Shown here: positions 13,458 to 25,221 of the stretch, one piece after another
Position numbering within the stretch: position 1 is the stretch's first letter
Layout: each line of letters starts with the position of its first letter
Assembly: GCF_000143535.2 (NCBI RefSeq)
Contig: NC_037310.1
Coordinates: 3,162,001 to 3,226,000, forward strand
DNA: 64,000 nucleotides
Direction: 5' to 3'
DNA from: Botrytis cinerea B05.10
Lineage: Eukaryota; Ascomycota; Leotiomycetes; Helotiales; Sclerotiniaceae
Made by a program: the position numbers and the translations under genes
Notes under the pieces: model-generated
Told to the model about the DNA's origin: nothing
What the model saw: only the letters and a program-made list of their open reading frames with translations
The model's database searches: none

Positions 13458-14010
13458 CTCAAACTTGTAAGTGTAAACAAAGCATGCATGCATGCCTCCT
13501 CTGTTCTTCTACTGGTCCGGCAATACCCTTGTGTCCCTTTAACTTTCCCATCCTTTACGCCTTCACCACGTATTGGCCTCACGAAATGTTTTACCAGCTA
13601 CGACTTACTTACCTACTACTCGCAGGCAAAACTTCAAATACGGCCCAGCCCCGTCAAACACAATCCCTCTTTTTCTCTTTCGACAATCGTCGCTGTCTGT
13701 TGCATTATCTCTTGCTCTGCTTTACACATCTACCGGCATTCTCGACGTCCCTGGATTGATTTCCTATTCTGCTGGAACACATCTCGTCTGCCCCACCATC
13801 TATCTATCTATCTATCGATTTATTTACTGCCCCTCCTTCGAACCTGCTCTCCTCCGATAAAGAAAGTTCTTGTCAAGCTATAAAGCTACACCACACCACA
13901 CGCCATACAATCACGAAGCTCATGATTGCGCAATTTCCAATTTGCGAAACAGATTATACCGAATTTGATTCTCCTTCTTCGCTCTTGAGGATCTCTTCCA
14001 GAATTTCATC

Positions 14011-17000
14011 ATGACCGTCTTTGTGGTCTCCCTGTACGTGTTTCCCCCTCTCAAATCATTTCGGTGCTAGATATATTTCTATCTACAATCTTTTTCTGCC
14101 ATCACAGTTGAAGCCCAACATTATTTTGTACTGCAACATATGCCTTCAAAGCTCCGCAAGTTATGCTATTTAGCTTAGCAGACTTCCGCTTCAAAGTTAC
14201 AAAGATTGTCGACATCCATCTGGTTGCGATTTCATTTTCTAGCCTTTTTTTTTTTTTCTAATGACAAAAACTGACTTCATCATCTCCAATATAGTTTTCT
14301 CCCAAACACAATTAACTTCAAACTCCCTTCCAGTAATTCTCGCCCCCCTACCAGATCCAATCTCCACCCAGATTCCAAATCAGGCGCTTCCCGTTCTGGA
14401 CGTCCAGGTGCTGCTAGAAGAACCACTACCAGAATCGACACTGGTAAACCGAGTCTTTTTGGCCATCAAAGAGATATAACGCCCCCAGCAACGCCAATAC
14501 ATGATGTTGACCATGAACAATTCTTTGCTCAAACCGAACCATTAAACCTAAAAGCCTCCCTCCCTATACAAGAGAACCCACATTCCATAATCGCGCCCAG
14601 CGATCCCCATTCACCAGCATGGGGTGCAGGAAAGATGTTCAACCAACCACGCTCCCGAGCCAGTTCTCCTCCTCCCGCAGATATTCTCAAGCATAATAAG
14701 ATGAAGGAGAAGGCAGAGCTCCTTGGAAGCGCTGGAGTTCGTCAACCACAATATAAAAGAAGTGACAGTCATGATAGGGTTTTCGCAAATGCCGAATGGG
14801 AAGTTGAGCCAGCGGAGCAAGGTAATGGGGGTTTAAGAAATGCTGTGCAAGCTGCAGTTAGAAGCGGAAACCTCGAGGATAAGATTTGGGTCGGTACACT
14901 AGGAATGCCAACGGATGCTCTTGAAAGTCAACAAAAGCAGGACATTGACGATCGTATGGCTACAGAGTACGATTCTCTGACAGTTTTCTGCAAAGATAGC
15001 GATTTCGATGGCCATTACACGCACTATTGCAAGCAGATTTTGTGGCCCGTCTTTCACTACCAGATTCCCGACAATCCCAAAAGCAAGGCTTACGAGGATC
15101 ATTCTTGGGTTTACTATGTCAAAGTGAATCAAGCTTTTGCAGACAAGATCGTCAAGTCATGGAAGAGAGGCGATGTTATCTGGATCCATGATTACCATCT
15201 TCTATTGGTACCTTCAATGATCCGTAAAAAGCTTCCAGATGCTAAGATTGGGTTCTTCCTTCACGTTGCATTTCCATCTTCAGAAGTATTTCGATGTTTG
15301 GCGGTTCGCAAGGAACTACTTGAGGGTATGTTGGGAGCAAATCTTATTGGGTTCCAAATTCAAGAGTATGCGCGCCATTTCTTGCAAACCTGCAGTCGCA
15401 TCTTGATGGTTGAAGCCACAAACGATGGTATTCAACTTGAGGATCGATTTATCGATGTCATTAATCTCGCAATTGGAATTGATCCCGTTGCTCTGGATAT
15501 GAACCGCCTGGACCCTAAAGCTACTCATTGGCTAAACACGATGCAAGAGAGATACCGTGGCAAGAAACTTATTGTTGCAAGAGATAAGTTGGACCATGTA
15601 CGAGGTGTACGACCCAAGCTTTTGGTAAGTTTTCTGTCTACTTTATTAAATACTTTTGGAAGTCCTTGTGCTTGATGATGCACTTTTCTAATGCAGCCCT
15701 TCGTGAACAACTACTAACCCTTCTCTTCTTTCAGGCGTACGAGCTGTTCCTGAACAAGTACCCCGAATGGCGAGACAAAGTTGTCCTGATCCAAGTAGCA
15801 ACTTCTACCACAGAGAATGCTGAGCTCGATGCGACCGTTTCAGATATTGTTACTAGAATCAACTCTTCATGGGCAAACCTCGCTTATCAACCAGTCGTTT
15901 ACCTAAAGCAAGATATTATTTATCCACAATATCTAGCTTTACTCACAGTCGCCGATGCTTTAATGATTGCAAGTCAGCGCGAAGGAATGAATTTGACATG
16001 TCATGAGTATTTGTTTTGTCAAGATGGCAAGTTTGAAGGTCACAACAAGCATGGGTCTCTTATTCTTAGTGAATTTACTGGTAGTTCTTCCATCTTCGGT
16101 GGCAATGAATTATCTGTTAATCCTTGGGATTATCGCCAATGTGCCGATGCAATCAAACAAGCTCTTGAAATGGAGGATGAAGAGAAAGAAGAAAGATTCA
16201 CAAAGCTTCATGCAGCTGTCATGCACCACACAGGTGAACATTGGTTTAATGAATTCCTTCATCGCCTCGATAAGGTTTATGATGAGCAGCATAAGAGGGA
16301 GACTACATCTGTTCCTCGTCTCTCGATCAATATACTTGGCCAAAAGTATCAGAGATCGGAGCGTAGGCTCTTCATTATTGATTACGAAGGAACTTTGGCA
16401 TCATGGGGCTCACCGAGCAGTATTATTTTAACAAGCCCTCAAGTAAGTGATTCTAAATTCTCGATCACGAGCAATTGCTAACAGTACATAGCGTACCATC
16501 GATACCCTTAATGACATTTTACAAGATGAAAGAAATACAGTTTATGTAATGTCTAGTAGACAACCAGAAGAGCTTGACCGTTTATTCAAACGAGTTCCAC
16601 GTCTTGGTCTCATTGCTGAAAATGGATGTTTCCTTAAACAATTTGGTACTTCGGAATGGACCGAGATGGCTGATCCTGAGAAAATGCGAGCGTGGAAAGA
16701 TTCAGTTGAAGGTATTATGGCTTATTATACCGAGAGAACACCAGGATCTTGGATTGAGACCAGACACTGTAGTTTGATCTTCCATTATAAGAATGCTGAA
16801 GACTTCGAAACGGCAACTCGACAAGCAGGTGACTGTGCAAGCCACATTAATGATGCATGTGTTGAGCAAAGAGTTAGAGCTCTTCCTCTTGAGGGTACGC
16901 ATCCCTAATTTTGATATTATGAAAGACCTACTAACGTCTATTCCAGGAGCTGTTGCAGTAGAACCAATTGATTGGTCTAAGGGTACAGCTGCCATGAAAA

Positions 17001-17309
17001 TTTTCGAAGGCCTTGCAAAAGACATGTCACCAAATGCTGAACATACTTCTCCTGTCGACTTCTTATTAGTAATAGGTGATGGTAGGGATGATGAGGTTAT
17101 CTTCAGATGGGCCAATGATTTGGGCAGAGCTAAGAAGGTTGATAATGTTACGACTGTTAGTTTGGGTAGTAGAAATACTGAAGCTGGGTATACACTTACC
17201 CAAGGTGTTACGGGTATGTCTCTACTAATTGCCATTGTATGATTGATCGATTGCTAATGTTTCAATAGGTGTCTTGACAGCTTTACAAAAGCTAGCTCAA
17301 CTATCTTAG
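14011..17309 (+). CDS. Trehalose-6-phosphate synthase/phosphatase complex regulatory subunit (TPS3/TSL1-type, 923 aa)
   Basis: Large subunit-type protein of the trehalose synthase complex in the cytosol. Exons are 14011-14033, 14295-15624, 15735-16442, 16492-16894, 16947-17213 and 17269-17309. The first exon codes only MTVFVVSL and joins FLPNTINFKLP, the N-terminal start I recall for this fungal family. A disordered Ser/Pro/Arg-rich region (residues 25-150) precedes a GT20 glycosyltransferase domain (HDYHLLLVPSMIR, FFLHVAFPS, EGMNLTCHEY). A trehalose-phosphatase-like HAD domain follows (from about residue 655). Both sites look altered. The usual R-L-D-Y-x-K-G of active synthases is K-L-D-H-V-R-G here (Lys439, Arg444). 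HAD motif I is D-Y-E-G-T, with Glu669 where phosphatases have the second Asp. The later GDD motif reads GDGRDDE. This supports a regulatory rather than catalytic role, but activity has not been tested. Confidence 0.85.
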
Positions 17310-18795
17310 AATGTTTTTTATTGCTGAATTACATTTCTTTACAAGAAATGGTGCGGCAAGGGATAATTATTGAGAGCAATACACTGAGACGATGATATAG
17401 ATGATTTTATGAATGGTTTTTAATATGGCGGCATAGCGAGGGCGTTTTTCTTCTTTTTTTTCCCGTCTTTCTCCAAAGTTCTCATTTCTTTTCGATTGGA
17501 TTGGAGGAATAGAAATAAACATATACATACATACATGTTATGAGGAAGAGAAGTGCACGGAAATTAAGATATACATATGTACACACACACACACACACAC
17601 ACATACACAGATATAGTATATGATATCAAATGATATGATAACGCATAGATAGACAGATAGTCTGTTTGCCTTTGGCCGTTGACTCTAGATATCCTCAATA
17701 CCAAAAAAATTCTACTCTACCTGTTTTTGGATCTTCTGCTCCCTCCGCGTCTAGGATGTTTGAATATAGAGAAAGAGGTAGATGTGGAAGAGATGATAAA
17801 ATAGGTTTTGGGGTGGATTGGTGTGATGTATTGGTGTGGTGGGTAGTGAGTGAGCGGCACACTGAGTACGAAAAAAAAAAACGACACACTCAAAAGGCAC
17901 TTCCTTTTCAAACTTATATCTCAAATCACTTTATCAGTATTTGAATCAATCGAGAAGGTAAAGAAGGTATTTTCAATTACATGTTACGTTACTCACAAGC
18001 TTGAGGGAGAAGGAAGAAGTTAATGGGTGAAGTAGAGAGTAATATTCATAACATCTAAATCACATCACTCTCACCTCACTTTCACTCACACTCAAACCAA
18101 AAATCAAAATTTGTAAGATAATTATAGATTCCATTTCATATAACTATCCTATCAATATATACACGGGCAAAGAATATGGGCATGAATAAGACAAACGAAA
18201 ATCCAGGTCCAGATCCAGATCCAATATGTTTGGTGGTGTAGTCGCCAGTCCAGGAGGGGAAGCTTTCATGTGAGTAGTAAGAGGTATTCTAGTCAAAAGG
18301 GGGTGGGGTGGAGAAGGTGAAGGGATGAATATTGATGCGTACCTTGAGTAGCGAATGCCGTTGTGATTTGAAGTTGAAATGGCATGTAAAACTGGTGTAA
18401 AAAGGTATGGAATGCTGAGTGTTGTAGGGGGGAGAGGGGGAGAGGCGGAGAGGGGGCAGGGGAAAGGGTGGAGGGGTGGGTCGATCAGAAGGTACGTACC
18501 TCACACAAAGAGAACAATAAATCAAGAAGAGAAGAAGAAATACATGAAAGACAAAGATATCATCGTCCTTGACCAGCCACTAGCCTTCAAAAACACAATT
18601 TGTAGAATAATGCGAATGCAGATATACTCCATGCACGAATGTCCTAATAACCTCCAGATACTCCTCCAAAAACAAAAAACAAAATCCATGTAATGTCTCG
18701 CCGAACAACAATAACTTCCCCCATATTCCCTGCCTGATATTCTCATCTCTATAGAAGTGCTAACTATAGCTACCTAGAGTAAAACGTATTTTTAT
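17310..18795. other. Convergent intergenic region with microsatellites
   Basis: Lies between two convergent genes. It holds an (AC)n tract at 17580-17603, a run of A at about 17870-17880, and a G-rich segment on the plus strand at 18423-18482 (GGGGAGAGGGGGAGAGG-like). No supported gene. The reading frames seen here are low-complexity. Confidence 0.5.
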
Positions 18796-19806
18796 TTACA
18801 ACATCTCCTCGTCTTCGCCTCCATTTGTGTATCCACCAAACTGATAGTTCTGAAATGCTCCATACCTGCAATGACCGAGTTAGTAAAATCCACGTGTGCA
18901 GAAAAGCTACTCAAAGGTGGGCAAAAGTTTGAAAAGGTGGGGTTGTATTCGGAGTGGGGATCGTTTGAGGTGGGGTCAAAGAAAAGGGGAGAGGGGAGAG
19001 GGGAGAGATCAAAGTGCCAACACATTAATTTGAGGTAAAGAAGATGCTTACTGATTCTCCATCGCTTCCACGTTTGGGTATCCATGAACGGCTTCGACAT
19101 TGTTATAGACTGGGTCTGTAGATTGTTTGTACTGAGGTCCACCAACTGCCGATCCAAAGTGCGAGTAGATATCCTTTGAAGGACCGGTCGATTGTTCATA
19201 TTCTCGTGCAGCTAAAAGCTCATAGCCAGATGCCATGTAAGGTTCAACATGCTCAACATGATTCCAACGGGCATCTCCACCTTGAATTGGTGTCAATGGA
19301 GCATGGCTACTACCATCACTCATAGTATCATCATCCATACTTGAATCTTGTGTTCGAGACATTCTTTCTTCCATCATTTGACGCTCATATCTCGACTTTG
19401 CCATGGACTCTTCTTGCTCAAGGCTAGTAGAAGGACCCGTCCACAGATCTTGTGCCAACGCATGTCCTCCATTGTATGGTGGGCAGATTCTCCATAACTC
19501 AATCAATCGCATCTGCTGAGTAGCATCTGCGGTCTTGAAGAGTTCGATTTGGGTAGGATATAAAGAAGAAGAATCGACACCATGTCTGGCAAGTATAATA
19601 TCTACTGTGAGTTGCTCTGTTTGAGGTGGTTCGGAAGCAGGTCTGGGTGCTTGCTTAACAACATGTGCGGAATGGGTATAGTGTTGAGAGATTGAGTATG
19701 TGTATGTTGGTTCAACTTCCTTTGGCTCTTCTACAGGGGCAGGAGGAGGGTTGTGGAGGGAAAGGTTACGAGCGAAAAGCATCGCGAGCTCTTCTTGTGT
19801 AGCCAT
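18796..19806 (-). CDS. Hypothetical acidic protein, 274 aa
   Basis: Not recognised. Two exons, 19052-19806 (ATG at 19806) and 18796-18865, are joined across a 186-base intron with a GTAAGC donor. Splicing replaces an immediate stop by the tail YGAFQNYQFGGYTNGGEDEEML. The first ~50 residues are Pro/Glu-rich. Residues ~70-125 (QLTVDIILARHGVDSSSLYP ... RLIELWRICPPYNGGHALAQ) are the most ordered part and would be the segment to search. The rest is rich in Ser, Met, Asp and Tyr and probably disordered. No signal peptide, membrane helix or zinc motif is visible. Coding-like composition, an open frame and clean splice signals support a real gene. The function is unknown. Confidence 0.7.
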
Positions 19807-20530
19807 GACGTATATGTGTGCAAGTGGTTATTCGATACTACGGCAGAAGCATTAGTTGAGTTATTTGGAGGGGAAGGGGCAGAGGAAGGAATAGCAATAG
19901 CACACCTTATGATGTAAACGATTTGATAATCTGCAAGACCAACGTTGCAAACAAATGTGATTGCTTGAGAGATTTCGGAGGAGGCAGAATGTTCGAATCG
20001 AATGTTGATCTGATTTGTAGTAAAGGCTAAAAGTCAGAGGAACATGCAGGTATGTATGCAAGAGAATGGAGCAGCAGACTTGGTGGACAGATGCAAAATG
20101 ATTTTGCTTGTTATTATTGACTATGCTATGTACTGAGGTAAAGGGTAGGATAGAATAGAATTACTCTGGAGAGAAATCAAGGGACGTAGGGAAGGGAATC
20201 CTGAGATTGATTGAAGAGAAGTGGTGGCGGTGATGGCGGGTGGGAAAGGGAAGGGAAGAAAGATGGGTGACCCCCTGGGTAATGGCAACGAATGGTAAAT
20301 GAGCTTATTTGGAATGATTCAGCAGAGTAGCGGTACCCAATAAGCCACGGAAGTTGGGATGAGTCTGAATGTTTCAAGTGTCTGGTACTCGTATGTGGTT
20401 GTGATTCTTTGGGGGTATTTGATAGCAAGATAATGCAAGATAATATATTATAATATCGCAAATTCGAAAGGCTATGTGAATTTGGAGAAAGGGGAAGGAA
20501 GGATGGAAGAGGAAGAAGCGAGAAGGAGGA

Positions 20531-20622
20531 TATATGTAGATATAGATATAGATATAGACGCAGACACAGACACAGACACAGACACAGATGGTGACATAGA
20601 TATTGATATTGACATTGACATT
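20531..20622. repeat. Compound hexamer repeat (TAGATA / CAGACA / TTGACA)
   Basis: A 90-base run of drifting 6-base units. TAGATA copies pass into CAGACA copies and then into TAGATATTGATATTGACATTGACA. Only the third and fifth unit positions change, which suggests slippage with point drift. Confidence 0.85.
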
Positions 20623-21194
20623 CCCCCCTCATCAATGTGCTCCATACTAGTAATATACCTCCCTACCTAGGTATCCATTGTATCGTCGTATCAAAGAGAG
20701 ATAAGCACGTGCTGGGCAGATCTTGGAATGGATGACCCCTCTTTGTTAAATCATGATAAATTCATAAAAACCACAATAAAACCGTAAAACCCTATTAAAA
20801 GTATCGAAACTTGTATATGTTGCTATTTTCGAAACATATTGGGCTGTTAGCGTCACACTGTTGATTGCTTTATCTGCCAATTGTTCTATGACACGAGTAT
20901 CACCGCGGTTCAATTTGCGGGTTCGACTGGATAAGGCTTTGCTTTCATTTCAGATCTCCGTGCTTCACAATGCAGTGTACATACAAAGAGTGCACATATA
21001 CAGAAAGAGATGAACAACTGTTTGCAGATCATTAGGTACCAATAAATTAGATGGCGACTGGGGGTGTATGAAGGGTACTTGCACCTGGGTGTTGATCTAA
21101 GAAGGGGAAGATTCCCTAGGCAAAGTATCTCCTGTATCTCCTGTATCTCCTGTCTCCCTTTATTTGATTCGAGTAAACCTACTGCGAAATGAAA

Positions 21195-21416
21195 GACGCT
21201 CCGCTGAGCCACTGCCGTGGAGGCTTCTTCGCTACGCTCTGGGTTTCTTGTCTACATCTTCTGATTCAAAGTATTCATGTTCATTCAATCATCTAATGAC
21301 TGCTTGATTGAGCATCCGTCTACTTCGTAGGGCAGGTATTGAGAAACATCTATCCGTGTACGGAGCAACTGGAGCGAAGCGAAAAAGCCCCCATGGCAGT
21401 GGCCGAGCGGAGCGTC
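21195..21416. repeat. Inverted repeat of a GC-rich ~46-base element
   Basis: The arm at 21195-21240 (starting GACGCTCCGCT) and the reverse complement of 21371-21416 match over most of their length, including GACGCTCCGCT, CCACTGCC and TTCGCTTCGCT-like ends. The spacer is about 130 bases. A third, direct-orientation copy lies 29 kb away at 50384-50423. Its flanks are AT-rich and it is not inside a gene. Confidence 0.75.
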
Positions 21417-22046
21417 ACCAGATCTAATCCAATGTTACCAGTGCAAGCAGGCATTGTTATTCGTATAAACTTTTGAGAAATCTCCAACTCATACTTTTCC
21501 TTTCATCATGCGCGTACGCAAGCAAAAGATGGAGGCAAAACGGAAGCATAGTGATCCTAAGACAAAACGGTGACTTGATGAGTGAAAACCAACGGACCGG
21601 CCATGTGCCTGCGTAGAGACTTGACCCTCTCAACGCCCCCCATGTCACTACTCCGTGTTGTCACTGGGTACTATTGAGTCTTCTGCATCACTTTCTTGTC
21701 AGGGGTTCGTTGCCCTTTGACTTCTCTTTTAACTTTCTTTATCGCTCACCACTTGACCTTATCCCCTTATCCCATCACTTTTCCGATCATTTTCTGATCG
21801 TTATCCTTATCATCATGTGACGCACTTCCGATCGGGCAGATAACCAAATACCTTAGCATTAAGGCTTGAATCTCAGAGATGACGCTAAGAGCCGCCCTCC
21901 AACCTAAACGCGTTTCGTGGTGCCTGGAGCTCCAAATATACCGAATCTAAAGAGCTTCATTAATAAAACTCCCTCAAATTTCACCACCCTATCCCAATTA
22001 TTTGTCTTTGAAGCTCTTGAACATCTTCCATTAAAATCTTGAAATC

Positions 22047-23088
22047 ATGGTAAGCTTCAATTTATCCAAATTGGCAGATCGGATCACATAAATGAGCTTC
22101 TGAAGCTAACTTCCTGCCTTATGTTAGACTTCGATAGGTACAGGTTATGATCTTTCGAATTCCGTCTTTTCCCCTGATGGACGAAACTTTCAAGTAGAAT
22201 ATGCAGTAAAGGCAGTTGAAAATGGTGGAACTTCTGTTGGAATCAAATGTAAAGATGGTGTTGTGCTTGCGGTCGAGAAGGTCATTACCAGCAAGCTTCT
22301 AAAGGCTGGAGCCAACAAACGCATTGCGACAATCGATAGACATATGGGTGCTGTATGTACAATTCCGATACTTGGATGGTCATTTTGGAATGATAAAATG
22401 GCTAATGATCCTTCTATAGGTATCTTCAGGATTAGTACCAGATGGTAGACATTTCGTTTCCCGTGCCCGCGATGAAGCTGCAAGCTGGCGTAACGTTTAC
22501 AAAACTCCAATTACAACCGCAGATCTGGCTAGTCGAATGGGTGGATATCTTCAAGCATACACCCTCTATTCATCCGTACGACCATTCGGTATAACTGCAA
22601 TCGTTGCAGGTTATGATTCCGAGCAAGAATTACCGGTTGATGGACAAGTAGGAAGTGGACCAGTCGTTGGTTCTGGAGGAAAGGTTGAAGGCAAGAAATA
22701 TGGCGGACCAGGTCTTTACATGATTGAACCAAGTGGATTATACTGGGGTTACTATGGAGCTGCTACCGGTAAAGGACGTCAAGTCGCCAAGGCCGAATTA
22801 GAGAAGTTGGATCTTGCAGCTGGCAATTTGAGTTTATTAGATGGTGTCAAGGAAGCTGCACGAATTATCTATGTTGCGCATGATGACAATAAGGACAAGG
22901 AATTCGAGCTGGAGATGACTTGGATTAGTAACCTCGATGGACCAACAAAGGGAAGACATCAGGAAGTACCCAAGGATATTCTTGAGGAAGCAGAGAAATT
23001 GGCGAAGAAGGCTTTGGAGGGCGATGATGATGAGGAAGAAGAGAAACCGGCTGAGACGGCGACTGAAGGAGACAAGATGGAGGAATAG
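22047..23088 (+). CDS. PRE10: 20S proteasome subunit alpha-7 (Pre10/PSMA3, 298 aa)
   Basis: Structural alpha-ring subunit of the 20S proteasome core. Exons are 22047-22049, 22128-22352 and 22420-23088. The first coding exon is just the ATG, and GTAAGC follows it immediately. The second starts [19 protein letters not shown], the alpha-subunit N-terminal signature that gates the pore. Next come [20 protein letters not shown] and [20 protein letters not shown]. The [17 protein letters not shown] segment and [16 protein letters not shown] helix mark it as alpha-7 rather than another alpha subunit. The C-terminal ~40 residues are lysine then glutamate/aspartate-rich (DDDEEEEK), typical of this subunit. 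Length fits the family. Confidence 0.95.
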
Positions 23089-25221
23089 TCGAAGAAATAT
23101 GTGTGCGAACCCCTCTGTATCAACACCTGCCTTCAAATTTTACATGGCTCAAAAGGTATTGAGCTTGGTCACAGCATATGATACTCTAATGATGCATTTT
23201 ACGCCCTTGATCTGAGTTTTGTTAATTATTTTGACTATCGATTTGGTGAATACATTGGACTGTGCCATCTTATGACTTAGCCGAGTAACCCGCGTTACCT
23301 GCTTCAAATTAGACATAGCTCCATGATTACAGTCTTCGGTCACAATAATGAGTGTACAAAGGTGGTATACTTTCTATTGTGCGGCTTCCATTAAGTGGCG
23401 TTACGTGATCCGTTACAGACAAGTCGGTCTAGCGCTAGAAAGTTCTGGGCGGATGAGAAAAGTTGAGAGTTGCCATACCTCCCTACCATTTAGCTCCAGT
23501 ATACAGTGGTAGACAAACATTCCCATTTTTCAGATTTACCACAAAAACTCTCCAACGTTATTCTATTGGTTGTCTTAAGGGAGGCAATTTGTACTTGCTT
23601 TCTATTAGCTTCTTGTCTCTAGTCGACAGTGGTGGAACAATTCTCCTTGATCTTTAAGATATGCAACAAAATTCTGCTGTAGTATATCATTGGTTGTGTG
23701 GTTCTCACGACCTCATTTGAGGATAGGAATACTTATTCCATACACTCTTCTAGAAATATCAGTCCCCAGAATATATCCGAGAAATGGAACGAAACCACAG
23801 GGCAGTAACTTACGGGTAACGCCTCTTGTACTCTGTCCCCCTGAATTTTCTCCCACTTTATGATTTTTACGACGGCCAATTATCGGGTCGCCATACATTC
23901 AGTAACTCCATTTGCCATATTAGTAGTCATTCATCCTGGAACTCAAGCTCCATGGGATGTAAATGACAATGGCGGCGGCGGTAGGAATCCACATGCTCAT
24001 GGCTCATTCGTGTATCCCCTGGAGAAAGAGCTGAATAGCTTAAAGGTTCTCCGCAGCCAGTTGATAATGTTATCGATCATTGCCTCTGCAGTGAGTCAAA
24101 TGGCCGTTTTGAAGACCTGCGGCCCAGAAATTGATACCCGGTGAAATGGTGAAAACTTCCTGGGCGATCTCGTGTGTAGATGGGTGGGTTTGTTCTTTGA
24201 CTCTTCGGGGGTTGATTTTCATGACTGTGTTTGGATTTACTTGGGTTACATACCGGGAATATATACATATATACATATACCCTTATGTACCGAGAAGAAA
24301 TTTGATAGAAAGAACTCTCATATTAATAATCGACGGAGTTGAAAATCGCTTTTCTTCCTTCTTCAATTTTCCTTTTTCCCTCCGACCGGTCTAAAGACCC
24401 ATTCATCCATCCATCCATCAACACTCGCCTCCATTCCGTGGCCACTTCACCCCCGCCTCTCCTACAATCCTTCCACATCTTCATACAAAATTAAATAAAT
24501 CAATACTCTTTCATTCACGTGGACATATCATCACATAATCACAAAACAAATCGTCGTAGCATCCTTAACCCATGATGGTTTATCACCCAATCCATCAATT
24601 ACCATACACACAACCCCCCCTCCCCCCTACCTAGTCCAGTAAACTACAAGTGGCTAATAAATCGTTGGGCATAAATCTCCTTTGTGATTTTGGGATAGCC
24701 GTCACTGGGTAGTGGAGTATTGCGTTTTGCCATGGAGGGGGGTTTCTTTTGGGAAGAGATGAAAGTACTTCATGGGTTGCTTCTTCTCCTCCTCCTCCTC
24801 CTTCTTGTTCTGCTCTGCTGTGTATATCTTGTTTGGTGTGTTTCATTGTATACTTGTGTGTGTGTGTGTGTGTGTGTGTATAAATAGATATACGCACATG
24901 AAAATAAACATACTTTGGCTCCAGCTCAAGACTCTAGTTTGAGACTCCAGCTCTATCTCTATCTCTATCTCTACCTCCATCTCTCTCTTCTCTCCCGCGA
25001 ATCGCGCACAAGTACACGAGCAAACGAGTAGACAAGGATTCAAAAATTCTACATTCCGAACTTCCTTCACCTCGACACTCGATTCTCAATTCTTGATTTT
25101 CGATTTCAAATTTCGCTTCCATCTCTCGATTCCTAACTCGGCTGTCAACCCCAAAAAGTTGCGTTTGCGTTTTGAGTTTGAATTTTGAATTCATATATGC
25201 GATAATATACTATACTAAACC
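23089..25221. other. Intergenic, 2.1 kb
   Basis: No supported gene. It contains a (TG)n tract at 24855-24879 and a (CTCTAT)n tract at 24951-24985 on the plus strand, the latter about 250 bases before the histidine phosphatase start and probably in its leader. Open frames around 23860-24290 have no protein-like composition. Confidence 0.5.

Larger units (their letters stand above)
8871..14010. other. Gene-poor 5.1-kb stretch upstream of the trehalose gene
   Basis: No gene can be assigned with confidence. The part next to PCH2 is AT-rich. 9561-9661 is simple-sequence DNA, 10190-12000 is of mixed composition with one doubtful minus-strand frame (listed separately), and 13400-14000 is pyrimidine-rich with repeated CACACCT. 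The last ~600 bases probably form the promoter and long leader of the trehalose complex gene that starts at 14011. Confidence 0.45.
19807..22046. other. Divergent intergenic region, 2.2 kb
   Basis: Separates the start of the hypothetical gene from the proteasome alpha-7 start. It contains the hexamer tract and the GC-rich inverted repeat listed separately. A potential 5'-leader intron of the minus-strand gene may sit around 19840-19910. No other gene is supported. Confidence 0.45.

Noticed and set aside
13404..13883. Three overlapping plus-strand open frames before the trehalose gene
   Set aside because: Pyrimidine-rich low-complexity sequence that is open in several frames at once, typical of a fungal leader and not of coding DNA.
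20905..20945. T-arm-like GGGTTCGACTGG on the plus strand
   Set aside because: The B-box ends GG instead of CC and no cloverleaf is possible around it.
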